From positions 973,224-1,037,223 of the forward strand of contig CAVQMN010000004.1 of NCBI GenBank assembly GCA_963713625.1: 64,000 nt of DNA, in the 5' to 3' direction. Under the pieces are notes generated by a model. The model ran no database searches. It was not told where the DNA came from and saw nothing but the letters and a program-made list of their open reading frames with translations. The translations under genes and the position numbers were made by a program. Positions within the stretch are counted from its first letter, which is position 1. Each line of letters begins with the position of its first letter. Of this stretch, positions 38,531 through 47,590 are shown in pieces. Origin of the DNA: Bog-756 sp963713625 (GTDB taxonomy: Bacteria; Actinomycetota; Acidimicrobiia; Acidimicrobiales; RAAP-2).

Positions 38531-39331
38531 TCAGTGGCGCGGGGCGTCGAACCGGTAGCCCACCCCGCGGATGGTGGTGATCAGCTTGGGTGAGGACGGG
38601 TCCTCTTCGACGTGACTCCGGAGCCGCTTGATGTGGACGTCAAGAGTCTTCGTGTCACCGAAGTAGTCCGATCCCCAGATCCGGTCGATGAGGACGTCGC
38701 GGGTCAGGAGCCGACCGGCGTTCTCCATCAACAGCGAGAGGAGTTCGAACTCCTTGCGTCGCAGATGGACATCCGACCCTCGGACGAAGACCAGATGGCG
38801 GTCCGGGTCGATCTGGATCCCCCCGGCCTCGAGCACCGCACTGGCGGTGGGTTGATCGTGGCTGGTGGCCGGACCCAGCGCGGGGTCGACGTCGCTCGGG
38901 GAGCGGCCGCCCTGAGACTCGTCGGCGGAGGGGGTCCGGCGGAGGACGGCCCGCATCCGGGCCACGAGCTCCCGTAGCCGGTAGGGCTTGGCCACGTAGT
39001 CGTCCGCTCCGACCTCGAGGCCCACCACGGTGTCGATCTCGGTTCCCTTGGCCGTGACCATGATGATCGGCACCGTGGACCGGGCCCGGATCGAACGGCA
39101 CACGTCGATGCCCGAAAGCCGGGGCAACATGAGGTCGAGCAGCACGAGATCGGGTTCGTCGGCCGCGAAGAGCCGGAGTGCCTCGTTCCCGTCGCGGGCC
39201 ACGGTCACGTCGAAGCCTTCGCGCGCCAGGCCGATGACCAGCGCGTCGATGAAGGACTCGTCGTCCTCGGCCAGCAGCACCTTGGTCTGTGTGACCTCGG
39301 GGACTTCGGCGGCCGCCGACTTCTTGCTCAT
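38531..39331 (-). CDS. OmpR-family response regulator (RegX3/PhoP-like)
   Basis: 266 residues from ATG 39331 with GAGGGAG upstream. The receiver domain (about 16-132) has phospho-acceptor Asp66 in LVLLDLMLPR and Lys115 in YVAKPYRLREL. A linker of about 35 residues follows, then a winged helix (about 165-262; RRKEFELLSLLMENAGRLLTRDVLIDRIWGSDYFGDTKTLDVHIKRLRSHVEEDP). Together with the upstream kinase it resembles the SenX3-RegX3 phosphate-response pair, but no pho genes are in the window. Confidence 0.93.
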   Translation of the reverse strand: MSKKSAAAEVPEVTQTKVLLAEDDESFIDALVIGLAREGFDVTVARDGNEALRLFAADEPDLVLLDLMLPRLSGIDVCRSIRARSTVPIIMVTAKGTEIDTVVGLEVGADDYVAKPYRLRELVARMRAVLRRTPSADESQGGRSPSDVDPALGPATSHDQPTASAVLEAGGIQIDPDRHLVFVRGSDVHLRRKEFELLSLLMENAGRLLTRDVLIDRIWGSDYFGDTKTLDVHIKRLRSHVEEDPSSPKLITTIRGVGYRFDAPRH

Positions 39332-39344
39332 ATCCCGCACTCCC

Positions 39345-40583
39345 TCACGCCGAGTACTCCGGAGGACAGGGGAGGACCAGCGTGAAGGTCGATCCTTCCC
39401 CTTCCCGTGAATCCACTTCGACATGGCCCTGATGGTTGCTGGCCACATGACGGACGATGGAGAGCCCGAGCCCGGTTCCGCCCGAGTCGCGGCTGCGGCC
39501 GTGGTCGACCCGGTAGAAGCGCTCGAAGATGCGCTCGAGGTCGCGGGTCGGGATGCCCACGCCGACGTCGATGACGGCCAGGTGGACCTCGCCGTCGGAC
39601 TGGCTCCCGACCACCCGCACAATGGCATCCTCGTAGGAGAAGGTCACCGCGTTCTCGAGCAGGCTGTGCATGGCCGAGACGAGCTGGCGTCGGTCACCGA
39701 GCACATGCACCGGGGGATCGGGCTCATCGAGCTCGATGGTAATGCGCCGCTGATCGGCGGCGGACTTGACCCGTTCCACCGCCTCGGCCATGACCAGGTT
39801 GACGTAGATGGGCTCACGCGGCGGCGCCTCTTCCGATTCGATGCGGCTGAGGTCGAGCAGGTCGTCGATGATCCGGCTGACCCGGAAGGCCTCGGTGTTG
39901 ATCCGTGAGGCCAGACGCTGGGCCACGGTGGGGTCGGGCTCGACGGTGAGGGTCTCCGCCAACAGGCCGAGGGCGCCGATCGGGGTCTTGAGCTCGTGGC
40001 TGACATTGGCCACGAAGTCCCGCCGGATCTCCTCGAGGCGCCGACGTTCCGACACGTCCTCGATGATGGCGATGACCCCGAGTGGCCGGCGTCCGTCGTC
40101 GACCAGCCTGGTCCGCACGGTCAGCGTCTGGCGGGGCGGCCCGTAGAGGTCGAGCGTCCGCTCGGCGGACCCGTCCTGCCACGCGTTCTCCAGCAGCTCG
40201 GTCACCGCCTGGGCGGCCAGGGCATCGCCGTGGCGGTTGTTCATCAAAGCCACGGCCCGGGCGTTGCGAAAGGCCACGTCGCCGTTCTCGTCGCAGACGA
40301 TCACCCCTTGCGGAAGTGTGTCGAGGGCCCGGCGCAGCCGGATGGAGTCCGAGCTGGCCTCGGTGACCGCTTCGGCGGCCTCGCCGGTGACCCGTTCCAG
40401 GTGGTTGAGCAGTGGCTCGGTGCCCTGTTCCTCGGGTGGCTGGACTCCGAGGCGGTTGGACAGGGCGGTGAGGCGTTGCTGCAGGCTGCGGCGCCCGGCC
40501 CGGCGGCCGAGCCAGTTGGCCAGGATGACGGCGAAGACGGCCACCACGGCCAGCACGATGTACCCGATTTCGTAGCTCTTCAC
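39345..40583 (-). CDS. Sensor histidine kinase (SenX3-like)
   Basis: 412 residues from GTG 40583. One membrane helix (about 6-24) and almost no extracytoplasmic part. PAS-like domain (about 85-180; LPQGVIVCDENGDVAFRNARAVALM). Dimerisation domain with His196 in FVANVSHELKTPIGAL. ATPase domain with SLLENAVTFSYED, VGVGIPTRDLERIFERFYRVDHGRSRDSGGTGLGLSIV. The lack of a sensor domain outside matches SenX3/PhoR-type kinases, which read the state of a transporter. 13 bases from its response regulator. Confidence 0.94.
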   Translation of the reverse strand: MKSYEIGYIVLAVVAVFAVILANWLGRRAGRRSLQQRLTALSNRLGVQPPEEQGTEPLLNHLERVTGEAAEAVTEASSDSIRLRRALDTLPQGVIVCDENGDVAFRNARAVALMNNRHGDALAAQAVTELLENAWQDGSAERTLDLYGPPRQTLTVRTRLVDDGRRPLGVIAIIEDVSERRRLEEIRRDFVANVSHELKTPIGALGLLAETLTVEPDPTVAQRLASRINTEAFRVSRIIDDLLDLSRIESEEAPPREPIYVNLVMAEAVERVKSAADQRRITIELDEPDPPVHVLGDRRQLVSAMHSLLENAVTFSYEDAIVRVVGSQSDGEVHLAVIDVGVGIPTRDLERIFERFYRVDHGRSRDSGGTGLGLSIVRHVASNHQGHVEVDSREGEGSTFTLVLPCPPEYSA

Positions 40584-40667
40584 TGCCTAAGCATGACAGG
40601 CGCGGTGATTGGGTCCGTGATCCTCGGCCCTGGTGGAAAGAAAATGAATGAAAAGACATGAAAAGTA

Positions 40668-40696
40668 TTGAAAGGGGAGTTGTCAGTCCCTACTGT
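40668..40696 (+). promoter_or_regulatory. Promoter of the T4SS operon
   Basis: TTGAAA (40668-40673), 17 bases, TACTGT (40691-40696), then eight bases to the ATG. The best -35/-10 pair on the plus strand of the window, preceded by an A-rich tract (40637-40675). No Shine-Dalgarno, so leaderless. Confidence 0.7.
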
Positions 40697-40704
40697 GGCC
40701 CTCC

Positions 40705-41166
40705 ATGAGATCCAACTTCGCCGCCGCCCCATCTCCCGCCCGGATGACCCTCCCTCCGGCCCACCTCAGCCTCGGATCGGTCCGCCAGGCGCTTTTCTCG
40801 GGCCACCCCGCCCTCCGATCGATCCACCCGACCCTGTCGCTCCGGGCACCGGGCCCCTTGGCCGGGGCACGGGGGCTCCTGGCCAGCGCATCGAACCTGC
40901 AACTCACCCCGGACACGAGTGCGCTCCCGGGTGGGAACGTCCTCCAGCACCTCATGAACGGACTCGACGGATGGGCCCTGGCCCTGGCGCTGGTCGGACT
41001 GGTCGTCGGGGCCGCGGCGTGGGCCCTCGGATCGCACGGGCAGAACTACCAACAGAGCTTCGTCGGTCGCCGGGCCGTGCTCATCTCCGGATTCGCCGCC
41101 CTCCTGATCGGTGCGGGACCGGGCATCGTCAACTTCTTCTTCAGCCAGGGACAGGGCGTCCACTGA
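40705..41166 (+). CDS. DUF6112-like small membrane protein (VirB2-type pilin candidate)
   Basis: 153 residues. The N-terminal 75 residues look like a long leader (SPARMTLPPAHLSLGSVRQALF). Two hydrophobic helices follow at about 92-112 and 125-148, separated by GSHGQNYQQSFVGRR. The motif W-x-GSHGQN-x2Q and the two-helix layout match DUF6112 proteins of actinobacterial conjugation loci, which are placed like VirB2. First gene of a five-gene T4SS operon; the next gene starts one base after the stop. Confidence 0.75.
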   Translation: MRSNFAAAPSPARMTLPPAHLSLGSVRQALFSGHPALRSIHPTLSLRAPGPLAGARGLLASASNLQLTPDTSALPGGNVLQHLMNGLDGWALALALVGLVVGAAAWALGSHGQNYQQSFVGRRAVLISGFAALLIGAGPGIVNFFFSQGQGVH

Positions 41167-41167
41167 G

Positions 41168-42838
41168 ATGGCCTCGGTCGGGGGCCTCCCGGTCATCGCC
41201 GGTGTTTCGTGCCCGTCGCCGGCCGCCGCCCTCGGAACGGCGGGCCTCGGCCCGGTGTGCCAGGTGGCCTCGGGAGTGAAGGGCGTGGTCGGGTCGGCGG
41301 CATCGAGTCTGGTCGGCTTCGGCGCCAGCAGTGTGCTCAATGCCCTCGGCAGCTGGGTGTCCGGCGGAGCGACCTGGCTCCTCCGCCAGATCGGCGCGGT
41401 GATGGCCACGACCACGTCGATCGACCTGGGCGCCTCATGGTTCACGGCCCACTACCGGATCATGGCCGCGCTGGGTGCGGTGGTGATCGTGCCCATGCTC
41501 CTGCTCGGGATCATGCAGTCCATCTACCGGCAGAACGCATCGGCGCTCGTGCGATCGGTGCTCGTGAACGTGCCGCTGGCCATCCTGCTGACCGCCGTCG
41601 CCGTCAAGCTGGTGCAGCTCGGACTGGCCGTCACCGACGCCATGAGTTCGGCCGTCGCCCAGGGCGCCGGCCTGAACAGCGGTCACTTTCTGGCTTCGGT
41701 GGCCACCGGCCTGTCCGCCACCGGCGCGGCCCAACCGTCGGCGCCGGCATTCGTCATGTTTTTGGGCGGCCTGGCGGTCGTGTTCGGCGCGTTGATGGTG
41801 TGGGTCGAGCTCCTCATCCGGGCGGCCGCCGTGTATGTGGCCGTGCTGTTCCTGCCGTTGGCCCTGGCCAGTCTGGCGTGGCCCGCCATCGCCCACTGGT
41901 GCCGGCGGCTGGTGGACACCCTGGTCGCCCTGGTACTGGGGAAATTCGTCATCGTCGCCGTCCTGAGCCTGGCTGCCGGTGCGCTGGCCGGGGGGACCGG
42001 ATCGGCGGCCGGCGGCGGTTTTTCCGCCGTGCTCGGCGGCGCGGCACTGTTGCTGTTGGCGGCCTTCTCGCCCTGGGCGCTCTTCCGCCTCCTGCCGTTT
42101 CTGGAGGCGGGAGCCGCCGGCCATCTCGAATCCGTCAGTCATCGTTCCCGCCAGAGCGCGAGTGCGCCGGTCAGAGGGCTGGCCCAGATGGCCATGCGCG
42201 CCGGCTCCCGTTCGTTGGTCGCCGGGGCCCTGGGCTCGATGGGCGGGCGGCTCGGGGATGTCGGCGGAGCCGGATCGGCCGGAGCGGGATCGACCCCGTC
42301 CGGTGTCCCGGGGCTCGGAGGTGGAGCCCGAGTGGGCCCCGGGGTCGGGGGCGTCGAACCCGGCCCGGGCGGGGACGGACCGCAGGGGACCCGGCCGAAC
42401 CCGGGGCCGTCCTCGGCCGAGTCGATCGGAGTCGGAACCACGGAATCGCCGGGTCACGGCATTCCTGCCTGGGCCGTTCATCCCGCCGCCACGGCCAGGG
42501 CGGGGCGGTCCACCCGTGCCGGCCCGGACGGCAGTGCCGACGACGGCCCCTTGGGTGCGGCCGCGTTCTCGCTGGCCGGCGCGTCGGGACCATCGGGGTC
42601 GTCGGGCCTGTCGGGACCCTCGCGGCCTCCGGCAGGGATGCAGGGAGCCCGGTCACTCGGCCCGCTCACACCACTGCCGAGGCAGACCGGCTCCCGGCGG
42701 CCGGCGGACGCGCTCGGTCGGGACGGACTCGGACCGCGGCTGATCACCACCCCGACGGACCCGGTCCTGCCGCATCGGCCGGCACTCCCCGAAGCCCGCA
42801 GGCCCGACGCCGACCCGAAGGACGACCATGGCCTCTGA
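41168..42838 (+). CDS. VirB6/TrbL-like polytopic membrane protein
   Basis: 556 residues from ATG 41168. The first 320 residues carry about seven hydrophobic helices (RIMAALGAVVIVPMLLLGIMQSIYR, SVLVNVPLAILLTAVAVKLVQLGLAV, MFLGGLAVVFGALMVWVELLIRAAAVYVAVLFLPLALASLAW and others), including the family feature of a Trp-rich RAAAVYVAVLFLPLAL core. Residues 350-556 are a long Gly/Pro/Ser-rich cytoplasmic tail. The type corresponds to the inner-membrane channel part of T4SS. Ends 11 bases inside the next gene. Confidence 0.8.
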   Translation: MASVGGLPVIAGVSCPSPAAALGTAGLGPVCQVASGVKGVVGSAASSLVGFGASSVLNALGSWVSGGATWLLRQIGAVMATTTSIDLGASWFTAHYRIMAALGAVVIVPMLLLGIMQSIYRQNASALVRSVLVNVPLAILLTAVAVKLVQLGLAVTDAMSSAVAQGAGLNSGHFLASVATGLSATGAAQPSAPAFVMFLGGLAVVFGALMVWVELLIRAAAVYVAVLFLPLALASLAWPAIAHWCRRLVDTLVALVLGKFVIVAVLSLAAGALAGGTGSAAGGGFSAVLGGAALLLLAAFSPWALFRLLPFLEAGAAGHLESVSHRSRQSASAPVRGLAQMAMRAGSRSLVAGALGSMGGRLGDVGGAGSAGAGSTPSGVPGLGGGARVGPGVGGVEPGPGGDGPQGTRPNPGPSSAESIGVGTTESPGHGIPAWAVHPAATARAGRSTRAGPDGSADDGPLGAAAFSLAGASGPSGSSGLSGPSRPPAGMQGARSLGPLTPLPRQTGSRRPADALGRDGLGPRLITTPTDPVLPHRPALPEARRPDADPKDDHGL

Positions 42839-44465
42839 TCCGGATCGAGAGCTCGACCGTGGCCGACGGGTTCGCTACCGGTTCTCGCCGCTGGAGCGGC
42901 GAGGGGTGATCGCCGGTTGGCGTGGCGGCCAGATCGCATCGGTGGCCGCCGGGCTGATCGTCGACGTGTTGGTGCTCCGGGCCCGACCGTCGCCGGCCGG
43001 GGTGATGCTGGCCCTGGTCGGATTGGCGGCCGGGCTGGCAGTGGCTTTCTGGCCCATCAGGGGACGCACGGGCGAGCAGTGGTTGCCCCTGGTCACCCGG
43101 TGGTCGTGGTCGGCTCTGGCCGGCGGTCGCCTGCAGCTGGCCCCCGGTCCGACCCACGGCCACCTGGCGACGGTCCGTCCATCTCCCCCGGACTCCGGGT
43201 CGAACGAAGTGAGAGCCGTCACCGCCCGACTCCGGGCCGGCGGTTCCCGGACGGTGTTCGATGGGTTGAAGGTGGTGGGGGCACCCTTCGGGTCCGAGAG
43301 CTCGACGCCGGAGCTCGGCATGGTGCTCGACTCGAGGACCCGGACGGCCACGGCCGCACTTGTCGTAGGTGGACACAGTTTCGCCCTGCTCGGCTCGAGC
43401 GACCAGGACGGTCGTATCGCCGGGTGGGCCCGTGTGCTCTCGTCGATGGCGCGCGAAGGTTCCGAGGTCCATCGGGTCCAATGGATCGAGTCGTGCCTGC
43501 CTGACGACGGCGGTGCCGTCCGGCGTCACACCGCCGATCACGCCGTGCTCGGCGCCGACTCACCGGCTGGTCGTTCCTATCGGGAGCTGGTGGACGAAGC
43601 CGCGCCGGTGACCCGCCGGCATCAGGTCCTGGTCACCTTGTCGATCCGCACCGGGCGCTCATCACGGGCCGGGCGCTCGTCCGGCAACGGCACGAACGGG
43701 ATCGGTGGCGTCCTGGCTCGCGAGGTGGTGTCCCTGCACCGGGCCCTCGACGGGGCCGACGTACGTGTCGAGGGGGTGCTGGGGCCGGGCGCGCTGGCCC
43801 GGGAGATCGGTGAGGCATCGGCCGCGCTGGGCGATACCGCAGAACAGGTCCTTCCCACCGGTCGGGAGCGAGCCATCCCTCCTGTCGGCCGGCCGTTGCC
43901 GATCCCCCGGGGCCGCCACCGGAGCAGGGAGGTGCGGGCGGAAGGACCGAGCCACTGGCCGTGGCCCATGGCCGTCGAACCCACGTGGGACGCGGTGCGC
44001 ACCGACGCAACCTGGCACGCCACCTACTGGATCGCCGAATGGCCACGGGTCGACGTCACTCCCGACTTCTTGGGCCCGCTCCTGTTCTCCCCGCTCCGGC
44101 GTTCGATCAGTGTGGTCATGGAGCCGGTCGCTCCGGGTCGTGCCGCCCGCCAGGTGGCCCAGGCTCGGACTGCGGACCTGGCCGACGGCGAGCTGCGGAG
44201 ACGTGGTGGCTTTCTGACCACGGCCCGCCAGCACCGCGAGCGGGAGAGCGTCGAAGAGCGTGACGTCGAGCTGGCCGACGGGCACGCCCAGTACCGCTTC
44301 ACCGGGTACGTGACCGTGACCAGCGACAGCCGCGAGGGGCTCGCCACGTCCTGTGCCGCCGCCGAGCAGGCCGCGGCGCAGGCCGGTATCGAGCTCCGAC
44401 TCCTGTACGGGGCGCAGGACGTCGCCTTCGCCTGTTCGCTTCCGTTGGGGCGCGGGCTCTCATGA
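42828..44465 (+). CDS. SCO6880-family T4SS component
   Basis: 545 residues. N-terminal PrgI-like part: a basic start (RVRYRFSPLERRGVIAGWRGGQIASVAAGLIV) with two helices at about 30-50 and 55-75. The remainder is soluble and mixed alpha/beta, with YRELVDEAAPVTRRHQVLVTLSI and HATYWIAEWPRVDVTPDFLGPLLF, typical of SCO6880-like proteins of actinobacterial mating loci. It probably fixes the VirB4 ATPase to the membrane complex. The VirB4-like gene overlaps its stop as ATGA. Confidence 0.8.
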   Translation: MASDPDRELDRGRRVRYRFSPLERRGVIAGWRGGQIASVAAGLIVDVLVLRARPSPAGVMLALVGLAAGLAVAFWPIRGRTGEQWLPLVTRWSWSALAGGRLQLAPGPTHGHLATVRPSPPDSGSNEVRAVTARLRAGGSRTVFDGLKVVGAPFGSESSTPELGMVLDSRTRTATAALVVGGHSFALLGSSDQDGRIAGWARVLSSMAREGSEVHRVQWIESCLPDDGGAVRRHTADHAVLGADSPAGRSYRELVDEAAPVTRRHQVLVTLSIRTGRSSRAGRSSGNGTNGIGGVLAREVVSLHRALDGADVRVEGVLGPGALAREIGEASAALGDTAEQVLPTGRERAIPPVGRPLPIPRGRHRSREVRAEGPSHWPWPMAVEPTWDAVRTDATWHATYWIAEWPRVDVTPDFLGPLLFSPLRRSISVVMEPVAPGRAARQVAQARTADLADGELRRRGGFLTTARQHRERESVEERDVELADGHAQYRFTGYVTVTSDSREGLATSCAAAEQAAAQAGIELRLLYGAQDVAFACSLPLGRGLS

Positions 44466-45844
44466 GGAACCTCATGCCCCGGGTTCCGGCCCACGTCACC
44501 ACCACCCGGCACCTCTGTGCCGCCTATCCGTTGGTGAGCGAGGCCGGGCTCGGCCACGAGGGAGTGCTCATCGGGCGGGACGTGCTCGGCGGTTCCTTCG
44601 TCTACGACCCGTTCGTGCTCTACCGCCAGCATGTGATCACGAATCCGAACATGGTGGTGTTCGGTCAGATCGGCAGGGGCAAGAGCTCCTTCGTGAAGTC
44701 GTACCTCTGGCGCCAGGCCGTCTTCGGTCGACGCGCCTGGGTCATCGATCCCAAGGGGGAGTACGGGCCGCTGGCCGAGGCGTGGGGCGTCGCTCCCGTC
44801 GCCCTCCGTCCCGGCGGACCGGTGCGGCTCAATCCGCTGGACACCGAGGAGTCGGCCGGTGGCGGTTTCGAACCCGGTGACGGGGTCATGAGGCAACGGG
44901 TGGTGCTGACCTCGTCGCTGGCCGTGGCTTGTCTCGGTCGCGACCTCCTCCCCCGGGAGCGGGCCGCCATCGACGCCGCGGTCGGGGAGGCCACCCGGTT
45001 GGCCGGCTCCAGTCGGACGGGGACCGACGACCCCGTTTCGACCGCTCCGGCTCCGACGCTGCCGACCGTTGTCGACGCCCTCCTCGATCCGAGCATGGAC
45101 GCGTCCCTGGCCCTCCGCACCACACGCGCCGTGCTGATGGAGGACGGCCGGGACGTCGCCCTCGAGCTGCGCCGCCTGGTGCATGGCGATCTCTGCGGGA
45201 TGTTCGACGGTCCGACCACCCCCGGTCTCCGCCTCGACGGGCCTCTGGTGGTGCTGGACCTCGCCGCCGTCTACCACTCGCCCGCCCTCGGCGTTCTGAT
45301 GGCCTGCGCGGCGGCGTGGCTGCAGAGTGCGGTCCGATCCCAGCACCGTCATCGGACCATCGTGGTGGTCGACGAGGCGTGGGCCATCCTGTCCAACCTC
45401 GGCGTGGCCCGATGGCTGCAGACATCGTGGAAGTTGTCACGGGCCATGGGTGTGGCCAACGTGGCCGTCCTGCACCGCCTGTCCGACCTCCAATCCGTGG
45501 GCACGGCCGGCTCGGAGCAGGTCAACCTGGCCGAAGGGCTGCTGGCCGACTCGGAGACCCGGGTGGTCTACGCCCAGTCCCCGGGAGAGACGGCCCGGTC
45601 CGGCGAGCTCCTCGGGCTGACCGAGACCGAGGCGGAGCTGGTCACCCAGCTGCGGCGGGGCATGGCCTTGTGGAAGGTCGGCCGTCGCTCCTTTCTCGTC
45701 GAACACCGACTCTCGTCGAGCGAGCGCTGGCTGACCGACACGGATCAAGCCATGAGTGACCACGCCGATGACGCGTCGGGTGGGCCCCCGTCCGACGATG
45801 GTCCTGACGGCTTCGGGACCGACGCCCTCGGCGCCGACGGGTGA
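44462..45844 (+). CDS. VirB4/TraC-like T4SS ATPase
   Basis: 460 residues. Walker A FGQIGRGKSSFVKSYL (about 67-77), Walker B RTIVVVDEAWAIL (about 297-305), followed by the arginine-rich helix MGVANVAVLHRLSDLQ and ETRVVYAQSPGETARSGELLGLTETEAELV, features of the VirB4 C-terminal motor. It lacks the large N-terminal domain of VirB4; that part seems to be supplied by the preceding SCO6880-type protein. It powers pilus assembly or substrate transfer. GTGA overlap with the coupling-protein gene. Confidence 0.88.
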   Translation: MRNLMPRVPAHVTTTRHLCAAYPLVSEAGLGHEGVLIGRDVLGGSFVYDPFVLYRQHVITNPNMVVFGQIGRGKSSFVKSYLWRQAVFGRRAWVIDPKGEYGPLAEAWGVAPVALRPGGPVRLNPLDTEESAGGGFEPGDGVMRQRVVLTSSLAVACLGRDLLPRERAAIDAAVGEATRLAGSSRTGTDDPVSTAPAPTLPTVVDALLDPSMDASLALRTTRAVLMEDGRDVALELRRLVHGDLCGMFDGPTTPGLRLDGPLVVLDLAAVYHSPALGVLMACAAAWLQSAVRSQHRHRTIVVVDEAWAILSNLGVARWLQTSWKLSRAMGVANVAVLHRLSDLQSVGTAGSEQVNLAEGLLADSETRVVYAQSPGETARSGELLGLTETEAELVTQLRRGMALWKVGRRSFLVEHRLSSSERWLTDTDQAMSDHADDASGGPPSDDGPDGFGTDALGADG

Positions 45845-47568
45845 CGATCTTCTCGGAGGCGATCTCCGTGGCCGGCGTGTCCGCCTTTGTCGGAGCGGCC
45901 CTGCTCGGTCCGGATCGTCTTTGGTCGGGCCGCCCGGCAAGGGGCGGCTCCCACTTCGGTACCCGGCGCCCGCCACCCCCTCCCGGGCGCCGGGTACCAC
46001 GCCGGGCTTCATTGCGCCGCGGCGCGGGAGGTGGAGGCGGAGACAGGGGTGGTGGAGGACCCGGTCGCCGAGGAACGGGTCGACGGGCTGCTCAGGCCAG
46101 GACGGCCGCATGGGCGCGGCCCCGGGACCTCACCCAGTTGCTCGTCCCGTCGGGCCGCGGCGGCGGAGCTCCGCCACCCGGGCGGCTGGTGCTCGGGCGG
46201 GTGGGGAGGCACCTGGTGGCGTCCGAACGGGCCCAGTCGCTCATCGTCTTCGGTCCGACCCAGTCGCACAAGACGTCCGGGCTGGCCGTCCCGGCCATTC
46301 TGGGATGGGACGGACCGGTGCTCGCGGCCAGCGTGAAGACCGACCTGCTCGAACACACCATCGGGCATCGACGAACCATGGGCACCGTCTCGTGCTTCGA
46401 TCCCTCGGGGTCGACCGGCTTGGACTCCGTGACGTGGTCTCCCTTGCCTGCCTCCCGGACCTGGCCCGGAGCCCGCAGGGCGGCCGCCGGATTGACCGAT
46501 GTGGCCAAGACGGCGGTGGGCACGATGAGCGACGGCGACTTCTGGTATGCGACGGCCACCCGCATGCTCGGGCCGCTCCTGTTCGCCGCGTCATTCGGGG
46601 GGCGCAGCATGGCCGACGTCGTGCGCTGGGTGGCCACCCAGGAGGAAGCTGAGGTCATCGATCTGTTGGTGGCCGCCGGTGTGCCCGAAGCCATCCATTC
46701 GGCCCGGTCGACGTTCGGAAAAGAAGACCGGCAACGAAGCTCCATCTACACCACGGTCGAAACGATTCTCGAACCCTTCGCCGAGCGATCCGACCGGGCC
46801 GGTACGTCGGTGCACGGTGATGTCGATCCGAGGAGCCTGCTGGAAGGCGCCAATACGCTCTACCTCTGCGCGCCCGCTCACGATCAACGTCGGCTGACCC
46901 CACTGTTCGCCTCGGTGGTCCGTCAGATGATGGAGTACGTGTACGACCAGGTGACCCGCACCCGTACTCTTCTTGATCCGCCGCTTCTCGTCGTGCTCGA
47001 CGAGGCGGCCAACATCGCACCGTTGTCAGATCTCGACGCGTTGGCGTCGACGGCTGCGGGCCACGGCGTGCAGCTGGTCACGATCTGGCACGACCTCGCC
47101 CAGATCAACGCCCGCTACGGGAGCCGTGCCGCCACCGTGGCCAACAACCACCGGGCCAAGCTGTTTCTCTCGGGCATCGCTGACCCCTCGACCCTCGACT
47201 ATGCCAGCCATCTCATCGGCGACGAAGAGGTGGTGCTACCCACGACGACGGTCGGCGGCCAGCGTGGGCCCAGCTCGAGCCACTCGCCGTCGGTGAGGAG
47301 GCTGGCACCTCCGGATGCGTTGCGCCGGGTCCCACCCGGGGAGGGGGTGCTCGTGTACGGGAACCTTCATCCGGCCCGGGTCCGCCTGCGCACCTGGTTC
47401 GCGGATCCGTGGTTGCGGGCCAGGGCTGGGGTGGTCTTCGGGTCGGGGCCCTGCCCGTCGACGGCCCGACCCTTGGAGCCCACCGGGCGGCGGGGCGGCG
47501 AGGGCGGCCCGGAAAATGATGGCCGGGACCGGGCCGACGGCGATCGTCGGTACCATCGTTGGTTGTGA
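45841..47568 (+). CDS. T4SS coupling protein (VirD4/TraG-like), N-terminal region possibly frame-disturbed
   Basis: 575 residues. One short helix (ISVAGVSAFVGAALLGP), then a Gly/Arg-rich stretch (about 40-88), then the motor: WARPRDLTQLLV, Walker A FGPTQSHKTSGLAVPAIL, FDPSGSTGLDSVTWSPL, Walker B LLVVLDEAANIAPL, and the TraG motif TIWHDLAQINARYG. His143 stands where the second Gly of Walker A is normally found. Residues about 40-88 have poor third-position GC (22 of 40 codons at 45961-46080), while the +1 frame there reads like protein (AAREVEAETGVVEDPVAEERVDGLL). Two compensating indels are therefore suspected. Without a relaxase nearby the cargo is unknown. Confidence 0.85.
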   Translation: MTIFSEAISVAGVSAFVGAALLGPDRLWSGRPARGGSHFGTRRPPPPPGRRVPRRASLRRGAGGGGGDRGGGGPGRRGTGRRAAQARTAAWARPRDLTQLLVPSGRGGGAPPPGRLVLGRVGRHLVASERAQSLIVFGPTQSHKTSGLAVPAILGWDGPVLAASVKTDLLEHTIGHRRTMGTVSCFDPSGSTGLDSVTWSPLPASRTWPGARRAAAGLTDVAKTAVGTMSDGDFWYATATRMLGPLLFAASFGGRSMADVVRWVATQEEAEVIDLLVAAGVPEAIHSARSTFGKEDRQRSSIYTTVETILEPFAERSDRAGTSVHGDVDPRSLLEGANTLYLCAPAHDQRRLTPLFASVVRQMMEYVYDQVTRTRTLLDPPLLVVLDEAANIAPLSDLDALASTAAGHGVQLVTIWHDLAQINARYGSRAATVANNHRAKLFLSGIADPSTLDYASHLIGDEEVVLPTTTVGGQRGPSSSHSPSVRRLAPPDALRRVPPGEGVLVYGNLHPARVRLRTWFADPWLRARAGVVFGSGPCPSTARPLEPTGRRGGEGGPENDGRDRADGDRRYHRWL

Positions 47569-47590
47569 CGCGCCCACGGATCTCCGACCA

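Noticed and set aside
40584..40667. A-rich tract before the T4SS operon as an attachment site or origin of transfer
   Set aside because: No repeat or inverted structure of the needed length; it is explained as the upstream part of a promoter.
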